Source: Variovorax boronicumulans
GTDB lineage: Bacteria; Pseudomonadota; Gammaproteobacteria; Burkholderiales; Burkholderiaceae_C
Assembly (NCBI RefSeq): GCF_019352895.1
Contig: NZ_JAAAFX010000009.1
Coordinates: 1,167,978-1,231,977 of the forward strand
Direction: 5' to 3'
DNA: 64,000 nucleotides
Below the pieces are notes generated by a model. That model was not told the origin of the DNA. It did no database searches and saw only the letters and a list, made by a program, of their open reading frames with translations. Below are positions 26,291 through 34,728 of the stretch, one piece after another (positions within the stretch are counted from its first letter, which is position 1; the number at the start of each line of letters is the position of its first letter). A program made the translations under genes and the position numbers.

Positions 26291-26970
26291 CAGGGGGTTT
26301 CCTTTTCATTCGGGGCGTCGGCGAACAGCGTCGACGGTGCGCCCCAGCGGTCGTCGAACACCATCGACGCCAGCGGCGCGCGCTGCGCCCAGCGTTCGCG
26401 CTGCAGCATCGGTTCGTCGTAGAAGCCGTGCACCGGCCCCAGGCACAGCAGCGCGATGGGCTCGGCGCCCGCGGGCAGCCCCAGCAGCGCCGCGACCTGT
26501 GCCGGATCAAACAACGAGACCCAGCCCATGCCCAGCCCCTCGACGCGCGCGGCCAGCCACAGGTTCTGGATCGCGCAGGCGGCCGAGGCCAGGTCCATCT
26601 GCGGCAGGGTGCGGCGGCCGAACACATGCTGCTCGCGGCCGTCGGCCAGCGTGACGGCGATCAGTTCGGCCGCCTCGAGAAGGCCCTCGACCTTGAGCCG
26701 CATGAACGCGTCCTCGCGTTCGCCCAGCGCCTGCGCGGTGCGCACGCGCTCCTGCTCGACCAGCGCATGCAGCTGCGCGCGCAGGGCCGCGTCGCGCACC
26801 CGGAGGAAGCGCCAGGGCTGCATGAAGCCCACGCTGGGCGCGTGATGGGCCGCCTCGAGCAGCCGGCGCAGCAGCTCGGGCGCGACCTCGCCGCCCGCGA
26901 AGTGCCGCATGTCGCGGCGCTCGCGGATCGCGCGGTAGACGGCCTGCGCCTCGTCGGCCTCAAATGGCAT
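26290..26970 (-). CDS. bluB: 5,6-dimethylbenzimidazole synthase BluB
   Basis: The 226-residue nitroreductase-fold flavoenzyme makes the lower ligand of cobalamin from FMNH2 and O2. BluB features seen are AIRERRDMRHFAGGEV at the N terminus, LLEAAHHAPSVGFMQPWRF, LPQMDLASAACAIQNLWLAA, EGLGMGWVSLFDP and LCLGPVHGFYDEPML. The ATG at 26970 was chosen because the upstream in-frame sequence runs through a repeat element. A 132-bp gap with that repeat separates it from cobO, the only sizeable break in the operon. Downstream it overlaps the ExbB-like gene. Confidence 0.92.
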   Translation of the reverse strand: MPFEADEAQAVYRAIRERRDMRHFAGGEVAPELLRRLLEAAHHAPSVGFMQPWRFLRVRDAALRAQLHALVEQERVRTAQALGEREDAFMRLKVEGLLEAAELIAVTLADGREQHVFGRRTLPQMDLASAACAIQNLWLAARVEGLGMGWVSLFDPAQVAALLGLPAGAEPIALLCLGPVHGFYDEPMLQRERWAQRAPLASMVFDDRWGAPSTLFADAPNEKETP

Positions 26971-26994
26971 CTTCACGCGTCGCACCCTGGCCCT

Positions 26995-27095
26995 TCCTTC
27001 CAGGAACACCGCGGAACCGGCTTTGCCGGGCCGCCGGTGTTGCCCCCTGCAAGGGGGAGGGAGGCCACACGAAGTGGGCAAGCCTGGGGGTGTGC
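26995..27095. repeat. REP-like multi-hairpin intergenic element
   Basis: Within the cobO-bluB gap are several perfect small inverted repeats: CCGGC-TTT-GCCGG (27017-27029) and CCCCCT-GCA-AGGGGG (27043-27057), followed by GCCACAC-GAA-GTGGGC-like dyads. Stacked hairpins of this type are characteristic of dispersed intergenic repeats in Comamonadaceae. Copy number cannot be seen here. On RNA it could act as a processing or stability site inside the operon. Confidence 0.5.
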
Positions 27096-27102
27096 AACAT
27101 GT

Positions 27103-27672
27103 CTAATCTTCGATGCCGCGTTGCGCCGGGATGCCGGCCTTGAACGCATGCTTGACCATGGTCATCTCGGTCACGGTGTCGGCCAGCTCGATCAGCTCGG
27201 GCGGGCAGCGGCGGCCGGTGAGCGCCACGTGCACGTGCTTGGGGCGTTCGCGCAGCGTGGCCAGCACGTCGTCCAGCGGCAGCCAGCCGTAGATCAGCGG
27301 GTAGGTGATCTCGTCGAGCACCACGAGGAAGTACTCGCCCGACAGGATCGAGGCCTTGGCGCGCAGCCAGCCGTCGCGCGCGAGCTGGCCCGAATGTTCG
27401 AGGTCCTGGCTCTTCCAGCTGAAGCCGTCGCCCAGGCCTTCGATCGGGATGCCCAGGTGCTCGAACATCCGGTGCTCGCCGAAGCGCGCGGTCGGCACCT
27501 TCATGAACTGCCAGATCTTCACGGCCTTGCCGCGGCCATGCGCGCGCAGCGCCAGGCCGAAGGCGGCCGTGCTCTTGCCCTTGCCGTCGCCGGTGTTGAC
27601 GATCACGATGCCGCGGCGTTCGCCCTCGGGCTTCTCGTAGGGCTTGGCGCTGGGAGGGGTTTCGATTTGCAT
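27103..27672 (-). CDS. cobO: Corrinoid adenosyltransferase CobO/BtuR
   Basis: The 189-residue cytosolic enzyme transfers adenosyl from ATP to cob(I)alamin or other corrinoids. The P-loop is IVNTGDGKGKSTAAFG (about 25-40). Other family motifs are RGKAVKIWQFMK, FLVVLDEITYPLIYGW, ALTGRRCPPELIELADTVTEM and the C-terminal KHAFKAGIPAQRGIE. Length is normal for the family. It starts 30 bp after btuD. With cobU, cbiB and cobC it lets the cell remodel imported corrinoids. Confidence 0.95.
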   Translation of the reverse strand: MQIETPPSAKPYEKPEGERRGIVIVNTGDGKGKSTAAFGLALRAHGRGKAVKIWQFMKVPTARFGEHRMFEHLGIPIEGLGDGFSWKSQDLEHSGQLARDGWLRAKASILSGEYFLVVLDEITYPLIYGWLPLDDVLATLRERPKHVHVALTGRRCPPELIELADTVTEMTMVKHAFKAGIPAQRGIED

Positions 27673-27702
27673 GAGACGTCTTCTTTCAATTCGGAGAGGG
27701 GG

Positions 27703-28473
27703 TCAGCGGGGCAAGGCGATCCACTGCCGGTCGACACGGTGCACCGCCACGCGCTGGTCGAACACGGCCTCGAGCGCACGGTGCGTCGAGGCCTCGGCGC
27801 AGGCGCCGTGGTGCAGCACGCGGCCCTGCGCCATCACGACCAGCGCATCGGCGGCCAGCGCCATCGAGAGTTCGTGCAGCACGCTGACCACCGTGCGGCC
27901 TTCGGCCACCAGCGCGCGCATGGTCTGCATCCAGTCGGACTGGTGCGGCGGATCGAGGTTGGCCAGCGGCTCGTCCATCAGCAGCACCTCGGCCTCGACC
28001 GCGAGCGCGCGCGCCAGCAGCACGCGCTGGCGTTCGCCGCCCGAGAGCTGGCCCAGCGGCCGGTCGCGCCAGTCCCAGGCCTGGGTGCTGCGCAGCGCGC
28101 GCTCGACCGCGGCGCGGTCGGCCTCGCTGGGCGGCGCGAGCCAGCGCTGGTGCGGCATGCGTCCCAGCATCGCGAGGTCGTAGACCAGCAGGTCGTCGGC
28201 GCTGCTCTCGCCCGCCCCGCCCTGCCCCAGCCACGACATGCGTCGCGCCCGCACGCGGCCCGGCAGGCCGTGCAGCGAGGCGTCGAACAGCCGCACCTCG
28301 CCGCCGTGCGGCAGCAGGCCCGCGAGCACGCGCAGCAGGGTCGACTTGCCCGCGCCGTTGGGGCCGACGATGCTGGTCCAGCGGCCGGCCGCGATGGCCA
28401 GGTCGATGGCGTGCAGCACCGGCGTGCCGCCCAGCGCGGCGTCGACCCGGCGCGCTTCGAGGGCCGCGCTCAC
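27703..28473 (-). CDS. btuD: Vitamin B12 ABC importer ATPase BtuD
   Basis: The 256-residue ABC ATPase has Walker A GPNGAGKSTLLR (about 37-48), signature LSGGERQRVLLARAL, Walker B VLLMDEPLANLD and the switch His in VVSVLHELSMAL. It starts at a GTG (28473) that overlaps the btuC stop by 4 bp (GTGA); no upstream ATG is in a sensible place. With BtuC and BtuF, encoded immediately upstream, it forms the inner-membrane corrinoid importer. Confidence 0.92.
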   Translation of the reverse strand: MSAALEARRVDAALGGTPVLHAIDLAIAAGRWTSIVGPNGAGKSTLLRVLAGLLPHGGEVRLFDASLHGLPGRVRARRMSWLGQGGAGESSADDLLVYDLAMLGRMPHQRWLAPPSEADRAAVERALRSTQAWDWRDRPLGQLSGGERQRVLLARALAVEAEVLLMDEPLANLDPPHQSDWMQTMRALVAEGRTVVSVLHELSMALAADALVVMAQGRVLHHGACAEASTHRALEAVFDQRVAVHRVDRQWIALPR

Positions 28474-29474
28474 CGGATGCCTCCGCGTCCGCGCCGGTGC
28501 ATGAGCCACAGCAGGTAGCTGCCGCCCAGCACGGCCGTGAGCACGCCCACCGGCAGCTCCTGCGGCGCGATGAGCCAGCGCGCCAGCAGGTCGGCCGCCA
28601 TCAGCAGCAGACCGCCCATCACGGCCGACAGCAGGACCAGCCAGGCATGGGTGGCCTTGACGATGGAGCGCACCAGGTGCGGCGCGGCCAGGCCGACGAA
28701 GGCGATCAGGCCGGTCTGGGCCACGGCCGTGCCGGTGGCCAGCGCCAGCACTGCGACCAGCGCCGCGCGCATCGCGCCCAGCGGCAGGCCCAGGCTGGCG
28801 GCGGTCGCCTCGCCCAACGCCAGGCCGTCGAGCACCGGTGCCAGCGCCCAGGCCGCGAGCAGGCACAGCGCGCCGAGGCCGGCCATCACCGCGCAGGCGC
28901 TCCAGCCGACCAGGCCGGTGCCGCCGAGCATGAAGCCCTGCAGCGCCTGCAGGATGTCGGCCGAGCCGATGGTCACGAGGTCCTTCGCGGCGCCCAGCAC
29001 CACGCCGACGATCACGCCGGCCAGCAGCAGCCGCAGTGTCTGCTGCACGCCGCGCGCGAGCATCAGCGTGAGCATCACCGCCAGCACTGCCCCCACGAAG
29101 GCCGCGCCCGTGAGGCCCAGGCGCACCAGCCATTGCGTGGTCGAGGGCGAGGCGCCGAACAGCGCCAGCGCCAGCGCCACGCCCAGCGAGGCGCCCGAGG
29201 CGCTGCCCAGCAGGTAGGGGTCGGCCAGCGGGTTGCGGAACAACCCTTGCGCCACCGCACCTGCGAGGCCCAGCAAGGCGCCGGCCAGCCAGGCGCCCAG
29301 CGTGCGCGGCAGCCGGATCTCCTGCACGATCTGCAGCGCGATGGGGTCGTGGCGCGCGGCCAGCACGCTCTCGAAACCGGTGCTACCGATGCCCACGCCC
29401 AGCAGCAGCAGGGCCGCGCACAGCAGCATCAGCACGGCCGCGAGCAGCCAGATGCGTTGCCGGTGACGGATCAT
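28470..29474 (-). CDS. btuC: Vitamin B12 ABC importer permease BtuC (FecCD family)
   Basis: The 334-residue FecCD-family permease has about ten membrane helices. Family motifs are RLPRTLGAWLAGALLGLAGAV, FRNPLADPYLLGSASGASLGVA and GLIAFVGLAAPHLVRSIV. It forms the transmembrane channel of the BtuCDF importer. The ATG overlaps the btuF stop by 4 bp and its own stop overlaps btuD, so the three subunits are translationally coupled. Specificity for corrinoids rather than iron-siderophores is inferred from the riboswitch and the surrounding cobalamin genes. Confidence 0.93.
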   Translation of the reverse strand: MIRHRQRIWLLAAVLMLLCAALLLLGVGIGSTGFESVLAARHDPIALQIVQEIRLPRTLGAWLAGALLGLAGAVAQGLFRNPLADPYLLGSASGASLGVALALALFGASPSTTQWLVRLGLTGAAFVGAVLAVMLTLMLARGVQQTLRLLLAGVIVGVVLGAAKDLVTIGSADILQALQGFMLGGTGLVGWSACAVMAGLGALCLLAAWALAPVLDGLALGEATAASLGLPLGAMRAALVAVLALATGTAVAQTGLIAFVGLAAPHLVRSIVKATHAWLVLLSAVMGGLLLMAADLLARWLIAPQELPVGVLTAVLGGSYLLWLMHRRGRGGIR

Positions 29475-30331
29475 TTCGGCGCCTTGTCGGCCAGGCAGCG
29501 GGCCATGATGCGCGCGGCCTCGCCCATGCGCGGGCCGGGCCGCACCAGCACGTCGGACTCCTCCGGCGCGAAGCGGCAGATGCGGCCGTCGCGCACCGCG
29601 CGGATGCTGGCCCAGCCCGGGCGCTGTTCCATGCCCGCGGCGCTGCGCACGCTGACCATGATCAGGTCGGGATTGGCGCGCACCACGAACTCGGGGTTGA
29701 GCTTGGGGAACGGGCCCAGCGCCGCCGGCACGATGTTCTTCACGCCCAGCCGCGTCAGCGTCTCGCCGATGAAGGAGCTTTCGCCCGCGCCATAGGGGCC
29801 GCTGTTGACCTCGAAGTACACGCGCGTGGCCTGGGCCGCGGGCGACAGCGACTGCGCGGCCGCCGACACGCTGGCGTCGATCGCGCGCCAGACGCGCTGC
29901 GGATCGTCGGCCTGCAGCACGCGGCCCAGCTGGTCGAGCACGCGCTTGACGTCGGCATGGGTCTTGGGCTCGAGCACCAGCACCTTGAGGCCAAGCGATT
30001 CGAGGCGCTGCGTGACGCGCGAGGACTTGGCGAGCAGCACCACATCGGGCTTGAGCGCGACGATGGCCTCGACGTTGGGGTCGAGCCCGCCGCCGAGCTG
30101 CGGCAGCGCGCGCACCGAGGCCGGCGAGTTCGAGTAGCGGTCGACGCCGATCAGCCGCTCGCAGGCGCCCAGTGCGCAGACCGATTCGGTGAGCGAGGGC
30201 AGCAAGGTCACGATGCGCTGGGGCGGGCGCGGCAGCGTGACCTGCACGCCGCGCTCGTCGGTGATCTCGATGGGCTGCGCCTGCGCGAGACCCATCAGCA
30301 GCAGGAGCAGCCAGGGCAGCAAGCGCTTCAT
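29471..30331 (-). CDS. btuF: Periplasmic corrinoid-binding protein BtuF
   Basis: The 286-residue class III substrate-binding protein has a signal peptide (MKRLLPWLLLLLMGLAQAQ). Family motifs are RIVTLLPSLTESVCALGACERLIGVDRYSN (first lobe), KPDVVLLAKSSRVTQRLESLG, the linker helix region, and YGAGESSFIGETLTRLGVKN in the second lobe. It delivers corrinoids from the outer-membrane receptor to BtuCD. The ATG at 30331 overlaps the cobU stop; longer in-frame starts upstream lie inside cobU. Confidence 0.92.
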   Translation of the reverse strand: MKRLLPWLLLLLMGLAQAQPIEITDERGVQVTLPRPPQRIVTLLPSLTESVCALGACERLIGVDRYSNSPASVRALPQLGGGLDPNVEAIVALKPDVVLLAKSSRVTQRLESLGLKVLVLEPKTHADVKRVLDQLGRVLQADDPQRVWRAIDASVSAAAQSLSPAAQATRVYFEVNSGPYGAGESSFIGETLTRLGVKNIVPAALGPFPKLNPEFVVRANPDLIMVSVRSAAGMEQRPGWASIRAVRDGRICRFAPEESDVLVRPGPRMGEAARIMARCLADKAPK

Positions 30332-30888
30332 GCAGGAGCCTTCAAGGTCAGCGGCAGGCCCGCCACCATCAGCGTGACGCGATCGCATTCGGCCGCGACG
30401 TCCTGGTTGAGCCGGCCCAGCGCATCGACGAAGGCCCGCACCTCGCGGCCCAGCGGAATCACGCCCAGGCCGATCTCGTTGCCCACCAGCACGACCGGCC
30501 CGCGCGCCGCGCGCAAGGCGGCCCGCAGCGCCGCGATGGCCTGCGCCGCATCGTGGGCCGCGCCCTCCATCGGCATCGTGAGGTTCGTCAGCCACAGCGT
30601 GAGGCAGTCGACCAGCACCATCGTGCCGGGCGCGCTGTGGGCCGCGAGGGCCTCGGCCAGCTGCACGGACTCTTCGACGGTGCGCAGGCCGGGCACGCGC
30701 TCGGCGCGGTCGGCCTGGTGGCGCGCGATGCGTTCGCGCATCTCGTCGTCCCAGGCGGTGGCGGTGGCGATCAGCACCGCGTCGTGCGCGGGCGAGGCGG
30801 CCAGCCAGGCGGCGGCGCGCTCCTCGGCGCGGCGCGACTTGCCGCTTTTCTGGCCGCCGAGCAGGAATTCGCGTTCAGCTGTCGTCAT
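30328..30888 (-). CDS. cobU: Adenosylcobinamide kinase / guanylyltransferase CobU (CobP)
   Basis: The 186-residue bifunctional enzyme phosphorylates adenosylcobinamide and activates it as the GDP derivative. The P-loop is LLGGQKSGKSRRAEERA (about 8-24). Also seen are IATATAWDDEMRERIARHQADR, VDCLTLWLTNL and VVLVGNEIGLGVIPLGREVRAFVDALGRLNQ (ends trimmed), the family hallmark. The ATG at 30888 overlaps the end of cbiA by 14 bp; the ATG at 30990 lies too deep inside cbiA to be likely. Confidence 0.93.
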   Translation of the reverse strand: MTTAEREFLLGGQKSGKSRRAEERAAAWLAASPAHDAVLIATATAWDDEMRERIARHQADRAERVPGLRTVEESVQLAEALAAHSAPGTMVLVDCLTLWLTNLTMPMEGAAHDAAQAIAALRAALRAARGPVVLVGNEIGLGVIPLGREVRAFVDALGRLNQDVAAECDRVTLMVAGLPLTLKAPA

Positions 30889-32224
30889 GCGGGAATCCGA
30901 TCGGCGCGGCATCGAACAGCCGCGCGGTGGCTTCGGGACTGGAGGCGAACCAGGCGTGAAAGTAGCTCGCGCGCAGTGTGCCGCGCACATAGACCGCTTC
31001 GCCGCCGGCGTCGGTGTTCGGGCGCGTGGTGCGCGCCGCCACGGGCTGCGGCGTGTCGCAGACCGAGTAGTGGAAGGTGTGGCCGCGCAGGCTGTGCCCG
31101 GCCAGATCGAGCTGCTGCGGCCCGAGCGCCGCGAGCCGCTTCTGCACCGTCACGCGGCCCGGCAGCAGGCCCCACATCGCGTGGGATTCGCCGTCGGCCG
31201 TGACCAGCGTGTCGTGCAGGGCCATCATGCCGCCGCACTCGGCCCAGACCGGCTTGCCGGCCGCGGCATGGGCGTGCAGGGCGTCGCGCAAGGGCGTGCG
31301 GGCGGCCAGCGCTTCGGCATGCAGTTCGGGGTAGCCGCCAGGCAGCCAGACGGCATCGCACGCGGGCAACGCATCGCCGGCCAGGGGCGAAAAGAACGCG
31401 AGGCGCGCCCCGAGTGCGCGCAGCACGTCGAGGTTGGCCGGATAGATGAAGGCGAAGGCGGCGTCGCGCGCGATCGCGATCGTGCGTCCCGCGAGCAACG
31501 GCGCGATGGCCTCGACCGCCGAAGCGTCGAAGCGCACCTGCGGCAGCTGCGCCACCGACAGCCGGCCCAGCGGCGTGGCTGCGAGCGCATCGGCGGCGGC
31601 ATCGAGCCGGGCCAGCGCATCGTGCATCTCGTCGGCCGCAATCAGGCCCAGGTGGCGTTCGGGCAGCGCGAAATCCTCGCCCTTGGGCAGGCCGCCCAGC
31701 CAGTGCGCGGGATCGCGCAGCGCGCCTTCGAGCATGCCCGCATGGCGTTCGCTCGCCACGCGGTTGGCCAGCACGCCGAACCACGGCAGGCCGGGCTTGA
31801 AATGCTGCAGGCCGTAGGCCAGCGCCCCGAAGGTGCCGGCCATGGCGCGCGCGTCGATCACGGCCAGCACCGGCAGGCCGAAATGCACCGCCAGGTCGGC
31901 CGCGCTCGGCGTGCCGTCGAACAGGCCCATCACGCCTTCGACGATCAGCAGCTCGGCCTCGTTCGCCGCCGCATGCAGCCGCGCGCGGCAATCGGCCTCG
32001 CCGTTCATCCAGAGATCGAGCGAATGCACGGGCGCCCCGCTGGCCAGCGCGAGCCAGCGCGGGTCGAGGAAATCGGGCCCGCACTTGAAGACGCGCACGC
32101 GCCGGCCGGCGCGCGCATGCAGGCGGGCCAGTGCGGCCGTGACCGTGGTCTTGCCCTGCCCGGAGGCGGGCGCGGCCACGAGCACGGCGGCGCAGGTGGC
32201 GCGGTGGCTTACTGGGGCGACCAC
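30875..32224 (-). CDS. cbiA: Cobyrinate a,c-diamide synthase (CobB/CbiA)
   Basis: The 449-residue enzyme amidates the a and c side chains of (hydrogeno)cobyrinic acid using glutamine and ATP. The N-terminal P-loop domain has APASGQGKTTVTAALARL and FKCGPDFLDP; then VEGVMGLFDG, PANLDVLRALGARLAFFSPL and LPGGYPELHA. The class I amidotransferase nucleophile is Cys in VWAECGGMMAL. It is proposed to start at a GTG (32224) that overlaps btuB by 16 bp. In a salvage locus this step is odd, because cobinamide uptake bypasses it. It may serve corrinoids whose side chains were hydrolysed, or a pathway encoded elsewhere. Confidence 0.9.
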   Translation of the reverse strand: MVAPVSHRATCAAVLVAAPASGQGKTTVTAALARLHARAGRRVRVFKCGPDFLDPRWLALASGAPVHSLDLWMNGEADCRARLHAAANEAELLIVEGVMGLFDGTPSAADLAVHFGLPVLAVIDARAMAGTFGALAYGLQHFKPGLPWFGVLANRVASERHAGMLEGALRDPAHWLGGLPKGEDFALPERHLGLIAADEMHDALARLDAAADALAATPLGRLSVAQLPQVRFDASAVEAIAPLLAGRTIAIARDAAFAFIYPANLDVLRALGARLAFFSPLAGDALPACDAVWLPGGYPELHAEALAARTPLRDALHAHAAAGKPVWAECGGMMALHDTLVTADGESHAMWGLLPGRVTVQKRLAALGPQQLDLAGHSLRGHTFHYSVCDTPQPVAARTTRPNTDAGGEAVYVRGTLRASYFHAWFASSPEATARLFDAAPIGFPHDDS

Positions 32225-34161
32225 TTGAGCCCGAGGTAGGCGCTGCGGCCGGCGGTGGCGTAGATGCGGGCGAACACATAGTCCTTGTCGCCCACGTTGT
32301 CCAGCCGGCCGATCAGCGTCAGCGAGGGCGTGAGCTTCGTGCTCGCGACCAGGTTGAGCACGGTGTAGCCGCCGAGTCGGCGCAGGTTGGCGGCATCGTC
32401 ATAGCGCATGCCCGAAGTTTGCACCTCCGCGCCCAGCGTCCAGGCGGCCACGTTCCAGTCGGCGCCCAGCATGCCGTGGCGGCGCGCGCGACGGGCCAGC
32501 AGCTTGTCGGTGCCGAGGTCGCGCGGGTCCTGGAAGTCGGCCGATGCGCGCAGCGACACGTCGCCGATGCGGTGGCCGGCGGTCAAGGTCAGGCCCTCGT
32601 ACTCGGCGCGCGCGGTGTTGGCGTAGCAACCGAAGGCCGAGAGGCAGCCGGTCGCGGTGCTGCTGTACGTGATGAGGTTGCTCACCTTGTTGCGGTAGAC
32701 CACCACGCCGGCATGGCTTGCGCCCGAGGTCCAGTTCAGGCCCAGCTCGACGTTGCGGCTGTCCTCGGGCTTGAGGCTGGCCACGCCGTATTCGCTGAAG
32801 CGCTGGTAGAGCGTGGGCACGCGGAAGGCCGTGCCGACCGAGGCGGTGGCGCGCCATTGCGGCGTGATCGCGTAGCCGTAGGCCGCGCTGCCGGTGGTCT
32901 TGCCGCCGAACTCGCTGTCGTCGTCGCGGCGCGCCTGCAGTTGCACGGTGTGCGGGCCCTGCACGAAGCCGTAGCCCAGCGACACCGCGTTCTGCGAGCG
33001 GTCGCGCGCCAGCAGCTTGGCCGAGGCGGTGGCGGCGTTTTCCAGGTCGTCCTCTCGGCGCTCGAGCGCGGCCGTGAAGCGGTGCGCGCCGAAGTGCAGC
33101 TCGTTCTGGAACAGGTAGCCGCGCAGCGCGGTCTCGGTGCGGTAGAAGCTCGGGTCGGTCTGGTAGGTGGTCTTGCTGTCGGTGACCTGCAGGCGCGTCG
33201 TGTAGTTGTCGGTCCACTTGGCGATCCAGGCCAGGCCCGCGGTGCGCAGCGTGTTGGTCGAGATGTCGTCGGGGAACACGGCCGGCGGCCGCGCGCCCGA
33301 CTTCGCCAGGTCGTACTGCGCCTTGATGTCGCTGTACAGCAAGGAGCCTTCGATCCGGTGCGTGGGATTGATCTGGAAGCCCAGGCGCGCATTGGCCGCG
33401 GTGCTGCGGTAGCCGTCGCGGTCGGGGCTGGTCCAGCCGTCGGCCGCGTACTGCGCGGTCTTGACCGGGTTGCGCTTGTCGAACGGCTGGATGTTGAAGC
33501 CGTCGCTCTCCTCGTGCGAGATGCCCAGCGAGTAGTCGAAGGCACCGTCCACGCCCGCCGAGCCGCTCACGCCGGCCTCGGCCTTGCGCAGCTGGTTGCT
33601 GCCGATGCCGACGCCCACGTAGGGCGTCGCCGCGCCTTCGCCGCGCTTGGTGAAGAGCTGGATCACGCCGCCGATGGCGTCGGAGCCGTAGACCGCCGCG
33701 GCCGGGCCGCGCAGCACCTCGATGCGGTCGATCTGCCCCAGCGGGATGCCTTCCCAGCCGGCGCCGCCGGTCGACTGCGAGTCGATGCGCACGCCGTCGA
33801 TGTAGACCGCCGTGAAGCGCGACTCGGCGCCGCGGATGAACACGCTGGTGGTGTTGCCGATGCCGCCGTTGCGGCTGATCTCGATGCCGGGCAGGCGCGC
33901 CAGCACGTCGGCCACGCCGGTGGCGCCGCTGCGCTCGATCGTTTCGCGGTCGACGATGGACACGTCCGAAGTCAGGTCCGACAGCGGCTGCGCCACGCGC
34001 GTGGCGGTGACCACGGTCTCGGGCAGCGACGGCTGGGCCAGGGCCAGGCCGGGCAATGCCACGGCGATGGCCGCGCTCAGGGCTGCCAGCGGCAGCGTGG
34101 TACGGCGCGCACGCACGGACACCGGCGCGCGGGCGCCGTCGAGGGAAAAACGATTCTTCAT
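32209..34161 (-). CDS. btuB: TonB-dependent cobalamin outer-membrane receptor BtuB
   Basis: The 650-residue protein has a signal peptide (ending LPGLALAQ, about residue 43) and a TonB box PETVVTATR. The plug domain includes DVLARLPGIEISRNGGIGNTT, FIRGAESRFTAVYIDGVRI and RIEVLRGPAAAVYGSDAIGGVI. A long beta-barrel follows, ending in SAYLGLKWSPQ; the last residue is Gln rather than the usual aromatic. It takes up cobalamin and other corrinoids using TonB energy. The ATG at 34161 has a weak ribosome site, consistent with control by the riboswitch just upstream. It is the first gene of the operon. Confidence 0.93.
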   Translation of the reverse strand: MKNRFSLDGARAPVSVRARRTTLPLAALSAAIAVALPGLALAQPSLPETVVTATRVAQPLSDLTSDVSIVDRETIERSGATGVADVLARLPGIEISRNGGIGNTTSVFIRGAESRFTAVYIDGVRIDSQSTGGAGWEGIPLGQIDRIEVLRGPAAAVYGSDAIGGVIQLFTKRGEGAATPYVGVGIGSNQLRKAEAGVSGSAGVDGAFDYSLGISHEESDGFNIQPFDKRNPVKTAQYAADGWTSPDRDGYRSTAANARLGFQINPTHRIEGSLLYSDIKAQYDLAKSGARPPAVFPDDISTNTLRTAGLAWIAKWTDNYTTRLQVTDSKTTYQTDPSFYRTETALRGYLFQNELHFGAHRFTAALERREDDLENAATASAKLLARDRSQNAVSLGYGFVQGPHTVQLQARRDDDSEFGGKTTGSAAYGYAITPQWRATASVGTAFRVPTLYQRFSEYGVASLKPEDSRNVELGLNWTSGASHAGVVVYRNKVSNLITYSSTATGCLSAFGCYANTARAEYEGLTLTAGHRIGDVSLRASADFQDPRDLGTDKLLARRARRHGMLGADWNVAAWTLGAEVQTSGMRYDDAANLRRLGGYTVLNLVASTKLTPSLTLIGRLDNVGDKDYVFARIYATAGRSAYLGLKWSPQ

Positions 34162-34254
34162 GGGGACGAATGTGAGAACAAGACCCTGCCCGGCTTCCCC
34201 GCCGGACGTGTGGGCGTCACGAAGGGCGACGCAACACGCGCACGCACCCTCTCC

Positions 34255-34468
34255 TTGTTGGCCGGTATCCGGGCTGGCAGAACAACTGTCGTCGCCTTCC
34301 CAGGTGCCTGTTTCAGGGCGCCCAGTGGCTGATTGACGAAAGCGGCGCGCGTGAATGCGCCGTCTGCTGGACCGTTGCGGGGGCAGCGCAGGCCGACCGC
34401 GACCCGAAGGGTTCTGGCTCCTGCTTCCCGTTGAACTGCGCCGCGTGAACCGCGGCGCGAGCACCAAC
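34255..34468 (-). promoter_or_regulatory. Cobalamin riboswitch upstream of btuB
   Basis: The minus-strand leader carries the ordered conserved blocks of the adenosylcobalamin aptamer. These are GGTGC near 34466, AACGGGAA, GCTGCCCCCGCAACGGT, CAGCCACTGG (34330 region), TGGGAAGGCG, and the B12 box AGCCCGGATACCGGCC at about 34275-34260. It ends about 95 nt before the btuB start. By family precedent it represses expression when cobalamin is abundant. Whether it acts on transcription or translation cannot be told; no clear T-run terminator follows. Confidence 0.93.
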
Positions 34469-34503
34469 GGGGGCGATTCTAAGGGCCCCTACAATCTGCA
34501 GCC

Positions 34504-34728
34504 ATGTCCGCACAGAGCCCCATCGACCAGATTGCCGAGCGCGTTGAACGTCTGCTCGTGCGCCACGAAGAAATTCAGCGCACCAACACGCTGCTGCAAG
34601 AGCAACTCGAGGCGCTGACGCGCGAACGCGACGCGCTCAAATCGCGCCTCGCCGCCGCGCGCACCCGCATCGACGCCGTGCTCGAGCGGCTGCCGGTCGA
34701 CCCGCCACAGGATCCCGCCACCCCATGA
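34504..34728 (+). CDS. ZapB-like / TIGR02449-type coiled-coil protein
   Basis: The 74-residue protein is almost entirely a predicted coiled coil (IAERVERLLVRHEEI, NTLLQEQLEALTRERDALKS), followed by a short Pro-rich tail. A protein of this kind is usually encoded directly upstream of zapA in beta- and gammaproteobacteria and is thought to take part in Z-ring assembly. A TACAAT -10-like box at 34490-34495 lies only 8 bp upstream of the ATG. Its stop overlaps the zapA start by 4 bp. The direct role is not established here. Confidence 0.8.
   Translation: MSAQSPIDQIAERVERLLVRHEEIQRTNTLLQEQLEALTRERDALKSRLAAARTRIDAVLERLPVDPPQDPATP

Noticed and set aside
26971..27102. Possible second cobalamin riboswitch before bluB.
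   Set aside because: The gap is too short and lacks the GCCACTG and B12-box blocks seen before btuB. Its hairpins fit a dispersed repeat instead.
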